A stretch of DNA of 64,000 bases. Origin: an uncultured Lachnospiraceae bacterium. GTDB taxonomy: Bacteria; Bacillota; Clostridia; Lachnospirales; Lachnospiraceae. The position numbers and the translations under genes were made by a program. Positions 1 to 9,592 of the stretch are shown here, one piece after another (positions within the stretch are counted from its first letter, which is position 1; every line of letters begins with the position of its first letter). The stretch spans positions 22,313 through 86,312 of the forward strand of contig CANQDW010000001.1 of assembly GCA_947593975.1 (NCBI GenBank), written 5' to 3'. Below the pieces are notes generated by a model, which saw only the letters and a program-made list of their open reading frames with translations, ran no database searches and was not told the DNA's origin.

Positions 1-1427
1 ATCATCCGTGCGTTTTCCGCCTCGTACGTTTTTTCCCAGTTCTTCGTATACTCCGCGATCGTTGTATCTGCGCCTTCTTTTGCCGGCATGATAACCGCAA
101 AATACGCATCGGTCAGTTCTGCGTCAGGCACGGTAAATACCAGATCGTCTCCGGTAAATGAAATATTTCCTTCAAACTGCAGCGGGGTCGTATCCGCAAA
201 TCCCTGCTGCCCCGTATATTTAGTTCTGTAAATCTTCACGTAAGCGCTTTTCGCATCTTTAAATGTCTGCGCGGAACATATATTCTCAATGCTTACCGTC
301 TGATTACCCGCCTGTCCGCCAAACAAACTGTATACGACCCTCGCTTCATCATCTGCGCTCGCGAGTCCGTACAATCCCCCGTATGCCCCGAAAGGTTTGG
401 TGTTCTCGGCGGTAAGCGGCATTTTATCCCCGCTCATTTGGGCATACCACTTATATACCCACCATGCGCCGTTTGGTTTATTTGTATCTGCCGCAAGCTC
501 ATTTAAGCTGTTCGCAAGTCCCCAGAAAGGAAGCGACGCATACACGTTCTGTTCCTCAAATACGGACAGCCAGCCCACAAGCGCGCCCGGATTGCCAAGG
601 TCTGAGAAATTGACCGTTTCATTTATAAATATATCGGGCTCGATTCCCGAACCGGCATAATATGTATTGATATAATCTTTTACCTCGGCGCACCTTGCGG
701 CAAAGCTTCCGAGCCTGCCTTTCTGGAGCTCATGCCATGTTATATATTCCGGCAGGCATTCATTGCGCCTGCAGAATTCAAAGAATGTTTTATAGGCATT
801 ACTGTCGTAAAGAGAATAATTAGGCCCGGCAACTTTTAAGTCCGGGTCGATATCTTTTACCGTCTTATATATTTTCAGCCAGTCCCTGCACAGCCCGCTG
901 ATATTATTTCCGTACCAGATCATATCCGGTTCATTAAAAAGGACAAAGCTGTAATGGGATAATTCCTCTTTGCTTTTTCCTTTTACCATTTTATTTACAA
1001 CCATTTTTACTTTTTCGCTGTAATCGTCTATCCCATTATATTCATAAGGCCATTCCAGGTAATAATCCTGTATATACACCTGGATATTTTCCACGCCGCA
1101 CTCGCGCAGAAACGGCGTCAGCCTGTAGGCGTCCCCGGACGGGTGCTGTCTTCCGTCTGCTGCCTTCTGCACAAGTATTTTCGGCGAAATCGCCTGTATC
1201 AGATTTGCCGAAGGGACACCCGGCTCGCTGACTCCGTACAGAAAACCTGTTGAACCATGCAGGAGTTTGCCCGTACTGCGTTCCTTTGACGCATCAAAAT
1301 GAAGGCATGCCCCGCCTGTTTTCGTTTCGCCGCTTTCGTCTGCCTTAAGCATACCTGCGGGAATTACCATGCTTATAAGTACAAATATGATCATGGCAAG
1401 TATTCCCCTGCTTTTTCTTTCCCCCAT
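1..1427 (-). CDS. Secreted glycoside hydrolase with C-terminal CBM, truncated by the window edge
   Basis: The reading frame starts at an ATG 7 bases after AGGAGGG and runs off the left edge with about 475 codons visible. The N-terminus (MGERKSRGILAMII, then a hydrophobic stretch ending near VIPAG) looks like a signal peptide. The middle resembles a clan GH-A TIM-barrel glycosidase of the GH39/GH30/GH5 sort: VLFNEPDMIW near residue 165 carries the Asn-Glu-Pro of a typical acid/base, and FINETVN near residue 270 is a candidate nucleophile. The last visible residues, YEAENA, are the usual opening of a CBM6/CBM35 carbohydrate-binding module, so the missing part probably continues into one. Substrate is not readable; a plant or microbial polysaccharide is likely. 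It sits 13 bases after the PrsA-like gene, which suggests cotranscription with it and mfd. The family number is an inference; a secreted glycosidase is fairly safe. Confidence 0.72.
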   Translation of the reverse strand, partial: MGERKSRGILAMIIFVLISMVIPAGMLKADESGETKTGGACLHFDASKERSTGKLLHGSTGFLYGVSEPGVPSANLIQAISPKILVQKAADGRQHPSGDAYRLTPFLRECGVENIQVYIQDYYLEWPYEYNGIDDYSEKVKMVVNKMVKGKSKEELSHYSFVLFNEPDMIWYGNNISGLCRDWLKIYKTVKDIDPDLKVAGPNYSLYDSNAYKTFFEFCRRNECLPEYITWHELQKGRLGSFAARCAEVKDYINTYYAGSGIEPDIFINETVNFSDLGNPGALVGWLSVFEEQNVYASLPFWGLANSLNELAADTNKPNGAWWVYKWYAQMSGDKMPLTAENTKPFGAYGGLYGLASADDEARVVYSLFGGQAGNQTVSIENICSAQTFKDAKSAYVKIYRTKYTGQQGFADTTPLQFEGNISFTGDDLVFTVPDAELTDAYFAVIMPAKEGADTTIAEYTKNWEKTYEAENARM

Positions 1428-1440
1428 GATTATCCCTCCT

Positions 1441-2418
1441 TTACAATATCAAGTTGCTTATCTCCACCTCATAACCTGCCGCCCAGTCCGCATACCGGGC
1501 TTCAAATATTTTCTTTTGTTCTGCCGCGATCATCTCTTCTTTCTTCTGCTTTGTCATATCTTCGTTATAATCGCTTACGCAGTATATTATATAATATCCG
1601 CCGTCGGCGGCGACAACCCCGCTTGTCTGTCCTGCCGTAAGGGCAAACGCCGCATTCGTAAACTCATCGCTCATATCTCCCCTGCCGAATGTGAGCTCTG
1701 TCTTGTCCGCTTCGGTTTCCTTCTCCGCAAACGACTGGAAATCCTCGCTTTTTGCAGCCGATTTTCTTATCTTTTCCATACTGTTTTCGTTTGCGTTAGC
1801 CGCGTTCTTATACAGATACTGCACTGTTATCTGCTTTACGCTATCCTCGCTTATATTGGTATCCACCTCGCTTATGCACGAATCGTATACCTTATTTGCA
1901 ATATCGTTTTCCATATATATATCTGCTAAAAGTTCCGCGTCAATATCATATTTTAAGCTTTCTTCCTCAGGCATGGCTTCAAATACCGTCTGCGCATATC
2001 TCTTTATATCTTCCTGCTCATCGGCGCTAAGTTCTATGCCGATATCTTTTGCCTCTTTTGATATAACTTTAAGTTCGGTAATAAGGTTTACCGTTTCTTC
2101 TTTAGCCATATATTCAAAACTTCTCCCTCCGGAAAAAGTATAAGACCAGATATTTTCATCTATTGAATTCTGATACCTGTTTTTTAACATGTACATATAT
2201 GCCATAAACTCCCTGTACTCCACCGTTTCATCGCCAACAGCGATAACGGCCGAACCGGGCGCAAGGGTCTTTTTTTCAACCTTTTCCGCTTTTTCTGCCC
2301 TTCTGTCTGCCTCTGCGCTTCCTGCCGCCGTATTGCTGCTGCCTTTCTTACAGCCGCCGCATACCGTGACTGCCGCCGCCAGGCATATTATTCCGAGTAT
2401 CTTCAATCTGCTTTTCAT
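1441..2418 (-). CDS. PrsA-like PpiC-type peptidyl-prolyl isomerase lipoprotein
   Basis: This 325-residue protein begins with a lipoprotein signal ending VCGGC, so the mature protein should be anchored on the outer membrane face at that Cys. A SurA/PrsA-like N-terminal helical region is followed by a parvulin (PpiC) domain in the last 110 residues, with the family pattern GRGDMSDEF, AAFAL, GQTSGVV and GGYYIIYC. Proteins of this type help exported proteins fold after translocation. Its ATG overlaps the mfd stop codon (ATGA), so it is probably translationally coupled to mfd; the secreted glycosidase follows 13 bases later. The parvulin domain is short but recognisable. Whether it has isomerase activity or acts only as a chaperone cannot be told from sequence. 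Confidence 0.82.
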   Translation of the reverse strand: MKSRLKILGIICLAAAVTVCGGCKKGSSNTAAGSAEADRRAEKAEKVEKKTLAPGSAVIAVGDETVEYREFMAYMYMLKNRYQNSIDENIWSYTFSGGRSFEYMAKEETVNLITELKVISKEAKDIGIELSADEQEDIKRYAQTVFEAMPEEESLKYDIDAELLADIYMENDIANKVYDSCISEVDTNISEDSVKQITVQYLYKNAANANENSMEKIRKSAAKSEDFQSFAEKETEADKTELTFGRGDMSDEFTNAAFALTAGQTSGVVAADGGYYIIYCVSDYNEDMTKQKKEEMIAAEQKKIFEARYADWAAGYEVEISNLIL

Positions 2419-5400
2419 ATTGTTGTATCATCTCCCATAATTAAAATTTTCATTTTATCAAGCAGTCTGCGGATTATTTCAAACAAATCCTCGCCGTCCT
2501 TAAGCCTGTATACAAATCTCGGCCTGCCTTCAGCCTCAAACTTAAGCCTTTTGCTTTCGCCCTCAAGGAACAAAGGGATCTTATTGATATCAAACGGCGC
2601 GTTCTCATACAGCATGAACGTAATTACATCCTGCGGCTTATTTGCCTTAAGGCTCGATTTATCCTTTTTGTGCGTCACCTGCGTAACGTACACCATATGG
2701 GCCTTTGATTTAATAAGCGCGATCTCCATAAGGTTCTGCACCGCATCCGGGTACTTCCCGAAACGGTCCATAAGTTCATCGCGGCAGTCGGACATCTCGT
2801 CTTCATTCTCTATATCGGCAATCCTTTTATACATTTCAAGCTTATGGAATTCACTTTTAATATACGATGAAGGGATATATGCGTCAACCTCCATATCTAC
2901 AGAAGTTTCAAATACGGTTTCTTCTTCTGTTTTCTCACCTTTAAGCGCCGCCACGGCATCGTTGAGCATCTTGCAGTAAAGGTCGTATCCTACGGCTTCG
3001 ATATGACCGTGCTGTTCCGCCCCCAGGATATTTCCCGCGCCTCTGATCTCCAAGTCGCGCATGGCTATCTTAAAGCCGCTTCCCAGATCGGTAAATTCCT
3101 TGATGGCCGCAAGCCTCTTTTCCGCTTCTTCTTTAAGCATCTTATCCCTTTTATACATAAGAAACGCATATGCCGTCCTGTTGGAACGCCCTACGCGCCC
3201 GCGGAGCTGGTAAAGCTGCGACAGCCCCATGCGGTCTGCCTCGTCGATAATTATCGTATTTACATTCGCTATATCCAGTCCCGTTTCAATGATCGTAGTG
3301 GATACAAGCACATCTATATCCCCGTGTATGAAGTCAAACATTATATTTTCAAGCACTCTTTCACTCATCTGCCCGTGCGCAAACGTAACGTTTGCTTCCG
3401 GAACAAGTTTCGCAACCATGTTTGTTATCACGTCTATGTTATTGACCCTGTTATACACATAATATACCTGGCCGCCCCTTGAGATCTCCCTCGTTATGGC
3501 TTCGCGTATGATCTCATCGTTATGTTCCATTACAAATGTCTGTACAGGCAGCCGGTCCATAGGCGGCACGTCAAGCACGCTCATATCCCTTATCCCCGCG
3601 AGGCTCATATGCAGCGTCCGCGGAATAGGCGTCGCGGACAATGTAAGGACGTCTATGCTGTCTTTCATCTGCTTGATCTTTTCCTTGTGGGCAACGCCGA
3701 AACGCTGTTCTTCGTCTATTATAAGAAGCCCCAGATCTTTAAACGCCACGTCTTTTGAAAGCAGCCTATGCGTGCCGATCACAATGTCAATGTTCCCTTT
3801 CCTTAACTTTTCAAGCGACTTTTTTATCTCAGCCGGCGTGCAGAATCTTGAAAGCATCGCGATATTCACCGGGAAATCCTGCATCCTCTGTACAAACGTA
3901 TTGTAATGCTGCTGGGCAAGGATAGTGGTCGGAACCAGATACGCCACCTGCTTTCCTTCGGAAACAGCCTTAAACGCCGCCCTTATGGCAATCTCTGTTT
4001 TGCCGTAACCTACGTCGCCGCATATAAGTCTGTCCATGATCCTCGTACTCTGCATATCGCGTTTGGTATCTTCTATCGCCGCAAGCTGGTCTTCCGTCTC
4101 CTCATATGGGAACATCTCTTCAAATTCTTTCTGCCAAACCGTATCTTCCCCGTAGCGGTAACCTGTCTTTTCCTGCCTTTTCGCATACAGCTCCACAAGG
4201 TCTTTCGCTATATCTTTTATCTCCGAGCGCACTCTCGTTTTAGTATTATACCATTCCCTGCTGTTAAGCTTATTTAGCTTCGGCTTCCTCTTTCCCGCCT
4301 CTGCCGATGCGGAATATTTCTGAAGCGCCGAAAGGCCTGTTGCGGGGATATACAGCACCCCGTCTTTTGCGTACTCAATCTTTAAATAATCCTTAATTAT
4401 TTTGTCTACCTCGATCTTTTCAATGCCCCTGTATATGCCAAGGCCGTGGTTTTCGTGTACGACATAATCCCCCGCGCTAAGCTCCGAAAAACTCTGTATC
4501 GCTTTGCCGCTGTAGCGTTTACGCCTTTTCTTTGTTTTTTTGCCGCCAAATATATCCGCCTCGGTGATAACCGCAAAACGTATCTGCGGATAAAAAAATC
4601 CTTTATGTATAGAACCGTAGGCGGTCATTATTTCCCCTTTATCAAGCACCCTGTCCTCTCTGTCGCTGTAAAATGCCGATATGCCGTACTCGTTAAGGCT
4701 CTCGCTAAGCCTTTTCGCCCTTGTGGTTGAAGGCGAAAACACAAGTATCCTGTATCCGTTCTTTTTCCATTTTTCAAGATCTTTTACCATTATATCGAAT
4801 TTGCCGTTATACGACTGGACCGACTGCACGCTCAATGTATGGACCGACTCATATTCAATATGTTTCGGCCGCGTATCTATTGCCGAAAGCATGACCGTCC
4901 TTCTTCTTCCCAATTTGCCGAATATCTCCGCCGGCTGATACAGCACGTCCATCTGTCCCGGTATTATATATCCCTTTTCCAGCCTGTTTTTCATGCTCTC
5001 GGAAAATTCAAGGAACACCGCCGAGCCATGTTCGTAAGTCATATTAGGCTCATCTATAAAAAATATCGTTTCATCTTCGTCAAAATATTCATAAAACGAT
5101 TCCGTTTCATCATAAAAATAGCGCAGGTAACTTTCAAGTCCCGCCATTCCCTTATAATATTCAATATTTTCTTTAAGCTGCTCAAACGATTTACGAAGGT
5201 TCCCCGCCGCCTGCGTATTGCGCTCCTTCATAAATTTTGCTTCATACTTCTTAATCTCATCGCCGATCTTTGCAAGCCCTTTTAATATCCTGTCCTCATC
5301 TGCCATTATCTCTGTAGCCGAATACAGCGTAAATTCGCTGACGGAATCTATCGATCTCTGGCTGTCCACGTCAAAAGCGTGGATACTGTTTATCGTATCT

Positions 5401-5984
5401 CCCCAGAGTTCTATCCTGTACGGGACTTCCTCGGTAAGAGGGTATATATCCGCGATCCCGCCCCTTATCGAAAACTGCCCCGGCATCTCAACCTGCGTGG
5501 TATTCTCATATCCAAGAGCCGAAAGCTCTTTTCTAAGCTCCGCAAGGTCAATGCATCCGTCCACGGCAAACTTTATTACCTGTTTTTCATAACACGTCCC
5601 GGGGACACAGTGCTCCATTCCGCAGTCAAGCGTAGTAATGATAACCGCGGGGCTTTTCGAAAGGATCTGCTTCATCACCTGCATACGCTCTTTTACTATC
5701 GTATGTCCGTGAACGTCTGCGCTGTAAAATATTATATCCTTTGAAGGGTACCAAAAAACAGGCATGCCGTACAGCTTCATATCATCATAAAGCTCGCGTG
5801 CCTTCGCTTCACTGTAAGTTATGATCACTTTATACTTATATCCTTCGCCCAGGCCGCTTATCAAATGGCATTTCTGCGTATCCACGCATCCGGATATGAA
5901 CACGGGCGTCCTGCCGCGCGCAACGCCTTCCCTTGCTTCCCTGAATTCCGAAAGTTCATTTAATGGTTCCGTTAACGCTTTCAA
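2415..5984 (-). CDS. mfd: Transcription-repair coupling factor Mfd
   Basis: At 1189 residues this is full length for Mfd, the translocase that removes RNA polymerase stalled at DNA lesions and recruits UvrA. The parts are in the expected order: UvrB-like N-terminal domains (ITTLDCGMEH, GQFSIRGGIADIYP), a CarD-like RNA-polymerase interaction domain (GDYVVHENHGLGIYRG), a superfamily 2 helicase core with Walker A GDVGYGKT, DEEQ in place of a DEAD box, motif III TLSATPIPRT, the C-terminal helicase half with QLRGRVGRS, and a TRCF C-terminal domain. The start is a TTG 7 bases downstream of GGGAG; no in-frame ATG exists near it. It lies between pth and the PrsA-like lipoprotein, a common clostridial arrangement that suggests one transcript from pth. 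Confidence 0.97.
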   Translation of the reverse strand: MKALTEPLNELSEFREAREGVARGRTPVFISGCVDTQKCHLISGLGEGYKYKVIITYSEAKARELYDDMKLYGMPVFWYPSKDIIFYSADVHGHTIVKERMQVMKQILSKSPAVIITTLDCGMEHCVPGTCYEKQVIKFAVDGCIDLAELRKELSALGYENTTQVEMPGQFSIRGGIADIYPLTEEVPYRIELWGDTINSIHAFDVDSQRSIDSVSEFTLYSATEIMADEDRILKGLAKIGDEIKKYEAKFMKERNTQAAGNLRKSFEQLKENIEYYKGMAGLESYLRYFYDETESFYEYFDEDETIFFIDEPNMTYEHGSAVFLEFSESMKNRLEKGYIIPGQMDVLYQPAEIFGKLGRRRTVMLSAIDTRPKHIEYESVHTLSVQSVQSYNGKFDIMVKDLEKWKKNGYRILVFSPSTTRAKRLSESLNEYGISAFYSDREDRVLDKGEIMTAYGSIHKGFFYPQIRFAVITEADIFGGKKTKKRRKRYSGKAIQSFSELSAGDYVVHENHGLGIYRGIEKIEVDKIIKDYLKIEYAKDGVLYIPATGLSALQKYSASAEAGKRKPKLNKLNSREWYNTKTRVRSEIKDIAKDLVELYAKRQEKTGYRYGEDTVWQKEFEEMFPYEETEDQLAAIEDTKRDMQSTRIMDRLICGDVGYGKTEIAIRAAFKAVSEGKQVAYLVPTTILAQQHYNTFVQRMQDFPVNIAMLSRFCTPAEIKKSLEKLRKGNIDIVIGTHRLLSKDVAFKDLGLLIIDEEQRFGVAHKEKIKQMKDSIDVLTLSATPIPRTLHMSLAGIRDMSVLDVPPMDRLPVQTFVMEHNDEIIREAITREISRGGQVYYVYNRVNNIDVITNMVAKLVPEANVTFAHGQMSERVLENIMFDFIHGDIDVLVSTTIIETGLDIANVNTIIIDEADRMGLSQLYQLRGRVGRSNRTAYAFLMYKRDKMLKEEAEKRLAAIKEFTDLGSGFKIAMRDLEIRGAGNILGAEQHGHIEAVGYDLYCKMLNDAVAALKGEKTEEETVFETSVDMEVDAYIPSSYIKSEFHKLEMYKRIADIENEDEMSDCRDELMDRFGKYPDAVQNLMEIALIKSKAHMVYVTQVTHKKDKSSLKANKPQDVITFMLYENAPFDINKIPLFLEGESKRLKFEAEGRPRFVYRLKDGEDLFEIIRRLLDKMKILIMGDDTTI

Positions 5985-5997
5985 TAATAATCTCCCG

Positions 5998-6561
5998 TTA
6001 ATTGTTATGTCTGTTCATGGCTTCATCTATTCCATACAAAATATAATCCCTGCATGCTTCGCTTCCCTTTGCGAGCATGGTTCTCATCTGTTCATTCTCT
6101 TCATCCGAAAATCTTCCGAGAACATAATCCTTAAGATCCCATTTTTCCGGTTTCTTACCCACGCCTATCTTCATCCTCGGAAATCTGTCCGTCCCAAGTT
6201 CCGCAATTATATTTTTTATCCCGTTATGTCCTCCCGCGCTGCCGCTCCTTCGCATACGTATCCTGCCTATATCCATGCTGACGTCGTCATAGATGACCAT
6301 AAGCTCGCTTTCCGGATCTATCTTATAATAATTCACAAGGCTTCGTATGCTTTCGCCGCTTAGGTTCATATATGTCTGCGGCATTGCAAGCAGCGCTTTG
6401 TTTCCGCATATAAAACCTTTCCCGCATATCGCCTTATGTTCCTTATCATTCATCTGAATGTTATTATCATCCGCTATCCTCGTCACCACGTTAAAACCGA
6501 CATTATGCCTTGTCCCCGCGTACTCCCTGCCCGGATTTCCAAGACCGACTATTATATACAT
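5998..6561 (-). CDS. pth: Peptidyl-tRNA hydrolase
   Basis: This 187-residue protein releases tRNA from peptidyl-tRNAs that drop off ribosomes. The family signature is complete: GLGNPGREYAGTRHNVGF at the N-terminus with the catalytic His in TRHN, PQTYMNLSG, the catalytic Asp region MVIYDDVSMDIGRIR, and GSAGGHNGIKNII. Length is normal for bacterial Pth. The ATG follows GGGGATAAT at close spacing. It precedes mfd by 13 bases on the same strand, and the pth-mfd pairing is widespread in Firmicutes. Cytoplasmic. Confidence 0.97.
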   Translation of the reverse strand: MYIIVGLGNPGREYAGTRHNVGFNVVTRIADDNNIQMNDKEHKAICGKGFICGNKALLAMPQTYMNLSGESIRSLVNYYKIDPESELMVIYDDVSMDIGRIRMRRSGSAGGHNGIKNIIAELGTDRFPRMKIGVGKKPEKWDLKDYVLGRFSDEENEQMRTMLAKGSEACRDYILYGIDEAMNRHNN

Positions 6562-6646
6562 ATTATCCCCTTTCAGTAAAGAACTGCTACATCAATCTCT
6601 TAATGCAGCAGTCCATATCATTTGTCACTACGTTAATATCAGATAT

Positions 6647-7975
6647 TTAATTTGACGCCTTCTTATGGAATATCCTCATGAAGAAATTATACATTCCCGG
6701 TTTGTATACCCCGCCGTCATGTCCGCCGCCCGGCACTTCATAGAATATATGCGGCACGCCGTTTTCTTTTAACGCCTCATGGTACTCCATAGGGAACTGC
6801 TTAACAACGCTGTCATTTCCGCCCTTTACTATCATTACAAGCGTATCATCCATATATTTGTCCTGCAGGGTAAACGTTTCCTTTGTAAACAGCCCCGTAT
6901 CGGTTACTCCGTTATCCGTAAAGTCAAAGATTCCCGGAGCGGGACAGAATGCGCCGATATATCTGAACGTATCCTGAAGCGCAAATCCCAAATGGAGCGT
7001 TACTCTGCCTCCCATTGAGAATCCGCCTATCGCCGTATACTCACGTTCCGTAAGCGTTGAATAATTCTCGTTAATATATGGCATAAGGCACTCCTGCAGA
7101 TCGTTCAGGAAATTGTTGTATCCTTTATAATGCTCGACGCTAAAGAAAGGATCCGAACCCTGTCCGTTTGCTTCATTGGCGCAGCAGCTTGGGAATACCG
7201 CTATCATCTCTTCGGCGTCGCCGTTTGCGATCGCGTTCCATATTACATTCTGTACGTTATCAGCCGGAAGCGACCCCTCGTTTCCTCCTATGCCGTGGCA
7301 AAGGTATACTACCGGATATTTTTTATCTTCCGTGTAGCCCTTAGGAAGCGCTACCTTAGCTTTGCGCTGTACTACGGCGCCGTCTTTTATCACCGTGGAG
7401 TCATAAGTAATATCTTCCAGTACGCCTTCATTCTCAGGGATCTTTGCATCAAACCCATCCGGTACCGGATAACTTTCATAATTCTCATCGCCCAGATACT
7501 GCGCGATAGGTTCCATTTCATCTGCAGGCTCCGCCGTAGGATCCGGAGCTTTAGTTGCATCCGGCTGCTTTGTAACATCCGGCTGCGGACCGGATAAAGG
7601 AGCGTTCGTCTGCTGAGGCGGCAGGGTTGCCTCTGCCTCGCTCGGCTTAATGGTAACTTTCACTTTTCCAAGTTTTGTTGTTTTTTTCTTATATACCTCT
7701 TTCACGGTAATATTAACCTTTCCGGCTTTCTTAGCCTTAATAATACCGCTCTTTGACACTGACGCTTTTGCTTTTTGTGAAGAAACATATTTGTAAACCG
7801 CTTTTTTCTTCTTATTCTTTATGACGATCTTTTTCTTCTCGCCAACCGACATCGTAATATTTTTGTTCTTAATGCCCGCTTTCTTTGCCGCGCGCATAAC
7901 ATCGGATGATGCGCCCGTAAATACAAGCCCGAAAGCAAGCGCAATACAGATAAATTTCTTTATCATACCCTTCAT
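6647..7975 (-). CDS. Secreted CE1-like esterase with N-terminal Ig-like (BIG2) domain
   Basis: A 442-residue exported protein. After a signal peptide comes a lysine-rich region of about 75 residues with the BIG2 (bacterial Ig-like) pattern (KNITMSVGEKKKI, SVSKSGIIKAKKAGKVNITV), then a Pro/Thr/Glu linker (about residues 115-155), then an alpha/beta-hydrolase domain of the esterase D/feruloyl esterase (CE1) type. The oxyanion strand VVYLCHGIGG, nucleophile elbow GGFSMGG, a candidate acid Asp in MIVKGGNDS and the catalytic His in PGGGHDGG are all present. CE1 enzymes remove acetyl or feruloyl groups from xylan and similar polymers, which would fit the glycosidase at the left edge, but the substrate is not readable here. 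The ATG is 5 bases after GGGGAAGG. Confidence 0.85.
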   Translation of the reverse strand: MKGMIKKFICIALAFGLVFTGASSDVMRAAKKAGIKNKNITMSVGEKKKIVIKNKKKKAVYKYVSSQKAKASVSKSGIIKAKKAGKVNITVKEVYKKKTTKLGKVKVTIKPSEAEATLPPQQTNAPLSGPQPDVTKQPDATKAPDPTAEPADEMEPIAQYLGDENYESYPVPDGFDAKIPENEGVLEDITYDSTVIKDGAVVQRKAKVALPKGYTEDKKYPVVYLCHGIGGNEGSLPADNVQNVIWNAIANGDAEEMIAVFPSCCANEANGQGSDPFFSVEHYKGYNNFLNDLQECLMPYINENYSTLTEREYTAIGGFSMGGRVTLHLGFALQDTFRYIGAFCPAPGIFDFTDNGVTDTGLFTKETFTLQDKYMDDTLVMIVKGGNDSVVKQFPMEYHEALKENGVPHIFYEVPGGGHDGGVYKPGMYNFFMRIFHKKASN

Positions 7976-8015
7976 AACAGCCTTCCCCTCTCAAGTATAT
8001 TTTATTACAAGCTTT

Positions 8016-8045
8016 ATTATATAATTACTTTACATTAGATGTCAA
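8016..8045 (-). promoter_or_regulatory. Sigma-A promoter of the esterase gene
   Basis: On the minus strand TTGACA (8045-8040), an 18-bp spacer and TATAAT (8021-8016) lie about 40 bases ahead of the esterase ATG. The -35 hexamer abuts the stop codon of the germination-protein gene, so the esterase is separately transcribed. Confidence 0.75.
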
Positions 8046-9473
8046 TTACTGTTTCTCGCTATGGGGCAGGCTCACCCTGAAAAATCTCCTTGCAAGATGA
8101 CGCGCGTTAAACGGCACGAGCGGATACAGATAGCTTCTGCCTTTGAACGTCTTGTTAAACACAAGGCCCGCGACCGCAAGAAGGATGCCTCCTATATATC
8201 CGTATATCCCAAATAATGAAGTGGCTATAAGAGTAATGATCCTTAAGAACTTAAGCGCATAGCCAAGCTCAAAATTGACCTGCGTATAATTTGCTACCGC
8301 AACAAACGCCATATACAGCATTATTTCCGCGTTAAACCAGCCCGAACTTACGGTAAAATCCCCAAGCACGATACCTGCGACTACGCTTAACGGCGTACTT
8401 AACATATTAGGCGTATTAAGCGAGGCGAGCCTTAGCCCGTCTATCGCAAACTCCAGTATGAGAAGCTGGATTATTATAGGTATATTTATCGGGTCGTCGA
8501 TCATTATAAATTTAAGGCAGTCCGGTATATACGACGGATGCATTATCAAAAGAAGAAACGTCGGCGACAGAAGGAGCGCCGCAATATTTATTATAAACCT
8601 CGAAAGCCTGAGATACGTTCCCGTAACCGGCGGAAAATAATAATCGTCGGCATCTTCAACGATATCGAACATCGACGTAGGCACAATGATCGCGGACGGC
8701 GAATTATCGACAAGGATAGCTATATTTCCTTCCAAGATACACGCCGCCGTGGTGTCGGGCCTTTCCGAAAATTTGAATTTCGGGAAAGGGTTGTACCACC
8801 TATGCGGATAAAAGCACTCCACAAAGCTTTCCTGGTTCATCGTGAGAGAATCGACATCTATAGCGGCAATCCGCCTCTCCACTTCTTTTAATACATCCTT
8901 TTCCACCCTGTCCGACATATAAGATACGACCACGTCGGTTTTGGAACTTTTTCCCACGGAGTGTATCTTCATCACAAGTTCGGGATTGCGTATGCGCCTC
9001 CGGATCAGCGCGGTATTAAATACAACCGTCTCAACAAAGCCGTCGCGCGAACCTCTCATTACTTTATCTTTCTCGGGTTCATCCACGCCTCTTGCCGGAT
9101 AAGTCCTGAAATCCGTTCCGATAAGCATATCGTAGCCATCCACAAGAAGGATGGGTATCCCCGCCATGAACGACCGGATAAATGCATCCTTATCGCCGAT
9201 AAGGTCACATTCCCCGTACGGCACAAACCCTTTCATGAACCCTTCCGCATCCTCCGGCATTTCGTCCGCCTGTACCTTAAACAGAAATTCCATGACCTTT
9301 TCCATAACTTCATCTTTGCAGAACCCGTCTATAAAGTAATAGCATGCCTTTTTTCCCCCGATAAAAAAAGGCTTTTCCATCACGTCAAAGCTATCCTTTA
9401 CATGTATCAGATCATCCAGATATTTTTTATTCTTTTCATAATCTGCTGAAAATTTTGATTGGTTTACCGGCAT
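8046..9473 (-). CDS. spoVAF: Spore germination protein of the GerA/SpoVAF family
   Basis: A 475-residue GerA-superfamily protein. The N-terminal cytoplasmic half has the phrases expected of SpoVAF (SFDVMEKPFFIGGKKACYYF, IDGFCKDEVMEKV), followed by PARGVDEPEKDKVMRGSRDG, which is diagnostic for the GerA A-subunit family. The C-terminal half, from about residue 285, has four to five membrane segments (INIAALLLSPTFLLLIM, a long segment around IPIIIQLLILEFAIDGL, LSVVAGIVLGDF, and an Ile/Leu-rich pair near the end). SpoVAF helps the SpoVA channel release dipicolinic acid during germination. A TTG 15 bases upstream is in frame, but GGAG and spacing favour the ATG used here. No other spoVA or ger gene is adjacent. 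SpoVAF versus a GerAA receptor subunit is a judgement from the N-terminal phrases. Confidence 0.8.
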   Translation of the reverse strand: MPVNQSKFSADYEKNKKYLDDLIHVKDSFDVMEKPFFIGGKKACYYFIDGFCKDEVMEKVMEFLFKVQADEMPEDAEGFMKGFVPYGECDLIGDKDAFIRSFMAGIPILLVDGYDMLIGTDFRTYPARGVDEPEKDKVMRGSRDGFVETVVFNTALIRRRIRNPELVMKIHSVGKSSKTDVVVSYMSDRVEKDVLKEVERRIAAIDVDSLTMNQESFVECFYPHRWYNPFPKFKFSERPDTTAACILEGNIAILVDNSPSAIIVPTSMFDIVEDADDYYFPPVTGTYLRLSRFIINIAALLLSPTFLLLIMHPSYIPDCLKFIMIDDPINIPIIIQLLILEFAIDGLRLASLNTPNMLSTPLSVVAGIVLGDFTVSSGWFNAEIMLYMAFVAVANYTQVNFELGYALKFLRIITLIATSLFGIYGYIGGILLAVAGLVFNKTFKGRSYLYPLVPFNARHLARRFFRVSLPHSEKQ

Positions 9474-9502
9474 ATTTATCAACTCCAAAAATATTTACAA
9501 CT

Positions 9503-9532
9503 TAGTATGTGAAAATAAATGGCAAATATTCA
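9503..9532 (-). promoter_or_regulatory. Sigma-G-like forespore promoter of the germination gene
   Basis: Minus strand TGAATA (9532-9527), 17 bp, CATACTA (9509-9503). Both elements match the Bacillus/Clostridium sigma-G pattern and do not fit sigma-A. It lies 30 bases ahead of the ATG and supports forespore expression. Confidence 0.6.
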
Positions 9533-9592
9533 TGGAACTATCAGTTTTAATATGCTAAAATGTAGCCGTACAAAAAAAAGGAGGCGACAGAT

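Noticed and set aside
1691-5744. Long plus-strand frames opposite the PrsA-like gene and mfd
   Set aside because: They lie antisense to clear genes, have no ribosome sites and read as low-complexity Ser/Ile/Phe or Arg/Tyr-rich strings typical of the reverse strand.
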